Below are positions 58,163-64,000 of a stretch of DNA of 64,000 nucleotides, piece after piece (within the stretch, counting starts at the first letter, position 1; the number at the start of each line of letters is the position of its first letter). Origin of the DNA: Branchiostoma floridae. Taxonomy: Eukaryota > Chordata > Leptocardii > Amphioxiformes > Branchiostomatidae. A program made the translations under genes and the position numbers. Where the stretch lies: positions 19,226,072-19,290,071 of the forward strand of contig NC_049981.1 of NCBI RefSeq assembly GCF_000003815.2, in the 5' to 3' direction. A model generated the notes under the pieces. It saw only the letters and a list, made by a program, of their open reading frames with translations, was not told where the DNA came from and did not search any database.

Positions 58163-61100
58163 ATGCCTCCACGCTCCCGATCGTCAGCAGACAGCAGCGA
58201 TGCCTTCAAAGTGGCCATACGTGTGCGGCCACTCATTGCAAGGTGTGTTGGGGCTCCACAGCTATGTTGCCACCTTTATTAATAATCTAAGGGGGCACAG
58301 CCAAATTCCAAGTCAATGCCACTTACAATCTAAAACTGATACGCGGTATGTAACTGAGTAAGATCACTGCCACCCAAAATCAATTTTCTGAAAGAATTAT
58401 ATCAGCACCGTGGTTCGCATTTCGCAGCAGATATTAAATGAATGATGAAAACTCTAGCCACTACCACTTGTACCAGACTAACTACACTGGCTATAGTAGT
58501 ATAGGGGGAATAATGAACACAACATGAGAGTTAAGTTACCATGGGTGTCATTTGTGCATGGCCTTACGTAGACCTGAATGTTATGATTACAGTGGGCTCA
58601 CTCTTCATTATTCACTCTATTTTTGGTCAATTTTCTGGTAATATTCATTATCCCTTATACCCCTATACCCATATTTGGTGAAAATTGATTGGACGATGAT
58701 TTTGCTGCAATCGCCCGAGCCTCGCTTATAATAGTAACTTATTGCACAACAATTGTACAAGGTACAAAGTATGGCTTATAATATATATGTGATGGACGGT
58801 TTTCAGGTGAAAAATATGCGCAACCCTCTGTCGATCTTTCATCGATACGCCCGAAGATCGACTTTCGTGGATAATGTGACAGGGGTATTACTATTAGGAA
58901 GGCCTGTGGAGGCTACACGTAGTCTTTATGCACTACCATGGATCTTTTCACAGAAGAATTGTGTTTGTATCATGTATGACTATTAATAATAATAGTATTA
59001 TCATTGTCAAGAGTCCCTGGAGTCACTGCTACTATTTCCTGAGCTTGCCGTGCATTGCCACTACAATATAAGCCTTGATGAAACACAAACGGTGATAAGT
59101 AGAAACTTCTGGCTCCCGGGAATCTTTTACTTTCAGAGTGGTCAGATTGCTTGAACCTCACTGTTTACAATACTAGTACGTGTACAATTGGTGCTTGTAA
59201 GCACAAAAGACAGAACATTGAGGACTCCAAAACAGTAATGTACTTGTACCACCAAATGTGTATGTCATGTTACACAGGGAAAGGAAGACTGGAGCGCAGA
59301 TGTTTTGGTCTTGTGACACAAAGCAAATCTTCCAGCTTGGGGCAGATGGTAAACAGCTTGGGCTTGGACACTTCTTTGGTAAGTCCCATTTGTTTGCTTT
59401 TATTGCATACCTCATGGTATACCGCACCAGGTTTGTACTGGAGAAAACAAACTACATATCTGGTCAGATTTATTTGATCTACTCACACCAGGATGGACCA
59501 TATTCTTTTCGATTAAGACAGTGAATATGCAGTGAAACAATAAATCTTAGTTGGACCAATGGTTATGTTTTTTTCCACCCTTGCAGATCGCGTTTTTGAC
59601 CACGAAGAAACAACACAGGACGTGTATGATGAGATAGCCCAGCCAATCATAGAAAGTGTCATGGAAGGATACAACGGTAAGATAAGTTTCTTCACCTCAC
59701 CTCACCTCACCTCACCAGTCAGGTAGATCTTCTTTTGTAGGGGCAGTATGATGTTCAACGTAAAATTATTATAATTAGTGTTTATCAAATCTATGACCAA
59801 AATCATGGGGGTGAATTGGTGTATCTACTGAGTGTCTTCAACATGCTGGCATGACCATTGCACACTCCTTGAGCTATTGTACATTGTAGTAAGTTATCTC
59901 CAAGTAGATCTACTGGTGGCAAGACGTTATCCAGCTGGCCCGGTGGCCGGTTGAATATTGTTTGGGCCCATGCACATCATGCACATCATGCACATGCTTG
60001 CTGGCCACAGGTATATCAGCTTGGAGGTTTTATCATGGTACCCTGTTATTATTTTACACCAAGGGAGTAAATCATGTTTGGCTTCTCTGGGTGTGCGTGA
60101 CTGTGTGTGTATGCCTGTGTATTTTTGAGATTCCCAACATACATGTACACATTATACCTGTAGCCCTGTCATATGCATGTACATCTCAGTGCTGCTGTTT
60201 CTGTATACAGTATGGCTAAGAGGTGAATATTGCTATCATCTCTTTAATGTGTCCTCTTTAATGTGATTTTTTCCCTGTATATGTCCTGTCTCTCTAGGCA
60301 CAATCTTTGCCTATGGCCAGACCAGCTCAGGTAAAACTTACACCATGATGGGCGATGGCAAAACTGAAGGAATCATCCCATATGCCATTGATGACATGTT
60401 CCATTACATTGACCAGGTATTTTATCAGTGAAGGTAGTGAGTGCTCAGTTTTTATCAATGCATTTACTGTAGAAGTTTTGGAGAAAACAACACCTAGAAT
60501 TTCTTCTTTCGATAACCCATCTGCAAGGTTGCATAAAAAAAAAAATATTGTTCTTTGTACTACTGATTTACGTTGGTATTGTGTTTGACACAGCATCCTG
60601 ACCGAGAGTATCTGTTCCGTGTGAGTTTTATNNNNNNNNNNNNNNNNNNNNNNNNNNNNNNNNNNNNNNNNNNNNNNNNNNNNNNNNNNNNNNNNNNNNN
60701 NNNNNNNNNNNNNNNNNNNNNNNNNNNNNNNTGCATGTATTACAGCAATAGACTTAAAGTTTGGCACAATTTGGTCTTTTGAGGAATTGGTTCTTACAAG
60801 TCATTGTTGAACCCTTTTCTTAGATTATAGAGAGCCGAGAACAAGGAGCCAAGGATGATGCGGTGAACGTGTCTCAGTTGGTGAGCATGATTCTGTCTTT
60901 TAGTTTTACCTTGAAAATATGAATTGGTACATAAACACACAAGATAGTTGAGAGTGGTAGACTTTAAAGTAATTGATACATATATTTCCTTCCTGTAGAA
61001 CTTGGTGGACCTTGCTGGTTCGGAGCGAGCCAGTCAGACTGGAGCTGAGGGTAAGAAGTGACCCTTGTCTTATCTATCTCTGGTTAGAAGTCTTCTTTTT

Positions 61101-63776
61101 TGTAGAGTATTACTCTACTTCACCACAAGGGAATGAGGCATTGTTTTTAGTGTGTGCATAATATTATTGTCTTTTTTTCTTGTCATTTATATTTATCAAG
61201 ATGGGTGTGAATTTGATTCCTATGTGATTCCTGCGATAGGACAAAGACTGAAAGAAAGTGGTGCCATCAACCAATCCCTGCTAACACTTAGCAACGTGAT
61301 CCGTAAACTCAGTGAGTGTCCACCAGAAGGGTGAGTATCAAACAACTCTGTATAGTTGTCAGGCTCTTCCTACCACCTTCTGAGCTTCTAATGCTTGTTA
61401 AAAATGGATTAGTAAACACTATAGTGTTACATCTCTGCATGTTTAAGAATCCTAGCATACTTGTGAACACTTATGGTGACCTTTTGTGCTTGGCTTAAAT
61501 TGCAAGCTGCTTGAAAAAGAAACATGCTTCACCTAGATGGATGGTGACTGCCAAATCAATGTTTAAAAATGTACTTCAAAAAGTTCAAAGTATTTTGTTT
61601 CTGGGTTATTCATCAGCAAAATAAATCAATGTTCCATCTCACCTGCAGGGCTTACATTGCCTACCGAGACTCCAAGCTGACCAGAATCTTACAGATGAGT
61701 CTAGGAGGAAACTCTAAAACAGCTGTCATATGTGCTGTGACACCAGCGGAAGAAGAACAAACTAAGAGCACGCTCCAAGTCAGTCCATTATTTATCTCAT
61801 TTTTTTCTGATCTATAAAAAAAACTACCTTTCTCATGATTTATTATATACAGTTTACACTCTTTGTTCCATGTTTTCATGGACTTGTTGTCATTGACCCT
61901 TCTATATGAATCACAGATGTTTAGAGTCAGTTTGTAAACTTAGGAGTACTTTATCTCTAGTTGCATTAAAATGAAATATTTGAGACACATCACAATTTTC
62001 TTGCAAATTCTAATGATATCCTATTATGATAAATGGTGGTGCTCAAGGAAAGATGTTGAAAAAAAAGCTTTCTGGTATACATGGATATGTATTAGGAATA
62101 GGATTTTTGACCCAAGTAGTTTTATTTATTAAGCTTCACCATAACAAAATGGAAATAGTATATAAAGCTGATTTTTGCTTTAAAAGGTAAAGAATGTATG
62201 AATTTGCTAGTAACTGGTCTGTTCCTTCATCATTGTTGTTTTCTTTTCTGTTCCATCTACAGTTTGCAACAACATCAAAGTCGATCAAAAACAAGCCTGT
62301 AGTTAACGAGGTTCTGTCAGAGATGGCCATGCTGAACAGAGCCAAGAAGGAAATTGCAAACTTGCAAAAGAAGATCAAAGAGGTAGGATGAAGTTGGAAA
62401 TCAGCAGGTATACTGTACTGCATTTCACTAGTTTTCATAAGGTTACCTGGTACCAGTAAAATAACATTCCCCTCATAAATGCGTCAAGTTGAACATGAAC
62501 TGCTGTGATATGCTTGAATTAAGACAAAGTATAAGTAACTGTATCAGTCACTCTAATGAATATGGAAATGGTAAAGGCTTTTGCAAAGTTCTGCAACAGA
62601 TCATACAGTCTAAGAAGAATATCTTGTTTGACTCGGGCAGGAATGGACATGATCAGCTGGTGTGAAGTCGTACCTATTGAAGGCATGCTGTAAATGTGTA
62701 ACTACTAGTACATTTAAGTTTGCAGTAAACTAATTTTGCCGTAAGGAGAAAATGGAATGTTCGCAGTGGTTTTGAATTTGCGATAGCACTATAATGCCAT
62801 GTTGCTTCAGTAATTGAAACATAGGTGCCTATGTGGACATCCAGTCAAAATGTATTGATGACTTGTCATGGGTGCTACAGATGGAGAGAACAGTTGACTC
62901 CAACACATCATGATACTGTGCAATGTATGTTACATACTTGTAGTACTTGGAAAGGGTGTAGGTGGGCAGAGGACAGAACAAAATGTTTTTTTAGTGGTTT
63001 GAATTTGCGGCATAGAGGTAACTGTGAACATTAAACCACCGCAAACTTTGTATTTACAGTAAATAAGGGAATGCTTTACTTTTTCTTCATCAACATAGAT
63101 GAATAGCCAGACTGGCTTTCTGACCTTAGAGCAAGATAATGAGGAGCTTCGGCAGAAACTACAGGAAAAGGAGCTGCTACAACAGGAGCAGGAGAAGAAG
63201 CTGAAAAACATGGAGGTTTTCATGTGTCGATCCAGCATAGATACTAAAGCACTCACCGAAAAGGCAAAGGTATGGCCACTTTTATGTGTGTGTGTGTGTG
63301 TGTATGCATGTGTGTGTGAGTGCGCGTGTGCATGTGTGTTTGTGTGTGCCTTTGTTTATATGTGTGGAACTGTGGATATATGTATGCATGCCTGTTTTTG
63401 TGTGTTGATGTGTGTGCCTCTCTTGTGAGTGCTTGTGCCTCTGTTTATGTGTGCTTTTCTGGTACATATTGTTGGTAGGGAGCCTCAGTCTATGGAAACA
63501 TTTATCATGTCTAACATATAAAAAATCTTGACCTTTTGGGGCAAGTTAGAATAGGATATCAGTCCATATTGACCAAGAAAATGAATACTCTTTTGCAGAA
63601 AAACCCCAGAAGAGCCACCTGGTGTCCAAGAGTGGGACAACAGAATCGCCTGTCCTTTGACCCCTCTTCTTTCAAACCGCCAAGCCAAGACGTTAACCTG
63701 TCCCTGTGCGATGTTCCGGAGTTCTCCATACCCCGCAAGAGGAGGAAACATTTCTCTGGAGAACCTATCTTTGGTG
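58163..63776 (+). CDS. CENPE: CENP-E (kinesin-7) 5' portion, motor domain to neck/coiled coil, runs off the window
   Basis: Plus-end-directed kinetochore kinesin for chromosome congression. Exons read from sequence: 58163-58242, 59278-59378, 59587-59676, 60298-60416, 60594-60631 (continues into the N gap), 60824-60880, 60999-61050, 61240-61330, 61649-61778, 62263-62382, 63099-63269, 63599 to about 63776. All visible junctions keep phase. Motifs: strand 1 'VAIRVRPL', '[10 protein letters not shown]', P-loop GQTSSGKT, '[10 protein letters not shown]', switch II DLAGSE, '[15 protein letters not shown]', '[16 protein letters not shown]', then a Leu/Glu/Lys-rich coiled coil and 'RRATWCP', which resembles a post-motor segment of vertebrate CENP-E. 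Switch I (NxxSSRSH) falls in the gap. The last donor is uncertain (63773 or 63776). The long coiled-coil tail lies beyond the right edge. Confidence 0.9.
59694..59718 (+). repeat. (CACCT)n microsatellite in CENP-E intron 3
   Basis: About five repeats of 'cctca' directly follow the exon ending at 59676. Confidence 0.8.
60632..60731. other. assembly gap of exactly 100 N
   Basis: All bases are N. A round 100 is the usual placeholder for unknown length. It starts inside a CENP-E coding exon, just after the codons for RVSF. Confidence 0.98.
63285..63350 (+). repeat. GT-rich microsatellite in CENP-E intron
   Basis: A (GT)n-type run with interruptions. The Cys/Val-rich and His/Thr-rich ORFs over it are composition products. 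Confidence 0.85.
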
Positions 63777-64000
63777 GTCAGTGTTGGACTATGCCTTAAA
63801 GGTCATAAACATAACGTTTGCTGTCAAACTACTCTGACGTAGTCTGGAGAAATATAAAATCCCTTTTGACTTCTCACGTGCATAAAAAGTGCTATTGTTT
63901 TAATGTGTGAAAGAGCGGCTGCATCTGAAGTATTTGTTTTGTCTGTGTCACCATGATTTTTGAATAGTAAAGCAGAGACTTAGGGTTTTGTCTTAAGTCA

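Noticed and set aside
61201-61239. Treating the 13 extra codons as the normal start of the CENP-E exon
   Set aside because: Family structure favours the acceptor at 61238-61239 (GAEG then RLKES). The upstream site is kept only as a possible variant.

Overview
This is a eukaryotic nuclear window, most likely from an invertebrate chordate such as amphioxus (Branchiostoma). Three intron-bearing animal genes with vertebrate-like orthologues sit in a sea of short DNA transposons, SINEs and non-LTR fragments. The species call is an inference from gene content, intron density and repeat style. It was not tested by any search.

Layout. Positions 1-10.1 kb hold no gene I can support: a 57-bp tandem repeat, microsatellites, a PIF/Harbinger-like element (4764-5505) and a mariner/pogo-like element (7606-8511). 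About 10.2-13.9 kb is CpG-rich and is probably the promoter zone of the zinc-finger gene. From 13.9 to 29.9 kb lies its probable first intron or intergenic DNA. This contains nested Harbinger-like MITEs and a 5.4-kb inverted-repeat element (21184-26594) built around two opposed arrays of a ~91-bp minisatellite. The zinc-finger gene ZNF800 (CDS 29990-32518, + strand, one coding exon, 842 aa) follows.

Convergent with it, on the - strand, is a complete flavin-containing monooxygenase gene (40952-51803). Its 12 coding exons join in frame to 530 codons. Its first coding exon exists twice (51686-51803 and 49741-49858), and a third, decayed copy lies near 54.14-54.36 kb. The FMO introns carry a SINE, MITEs and a broken reverse transcriptase. 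Positions 51.8-58.1 kb hold more mobile DNA: a 925-bp element with 3-bp target duplications, a SINE interrupted by a MITE with a 9-bp target duplication, and a Tc1-like element with a decayed transposase. From 58163 to the right edge is the 5' part of a kinesin-7 gene, CENP-E (+ strand). Its motor domain is interrupted by a 100-N assembly gap.

The three genes act in unrelated processes: transcriptional regulation, xenobiotic/soft-nucleophile oxidation, and chromosome congression. I see no operon-like or pathway link between them. The structures most worth following up are the 5.4-kb inverted-array element, the duplicated FMO first exon, a pair of in-frame acceptors in the CENP-E motor domain, and the undersized gap.
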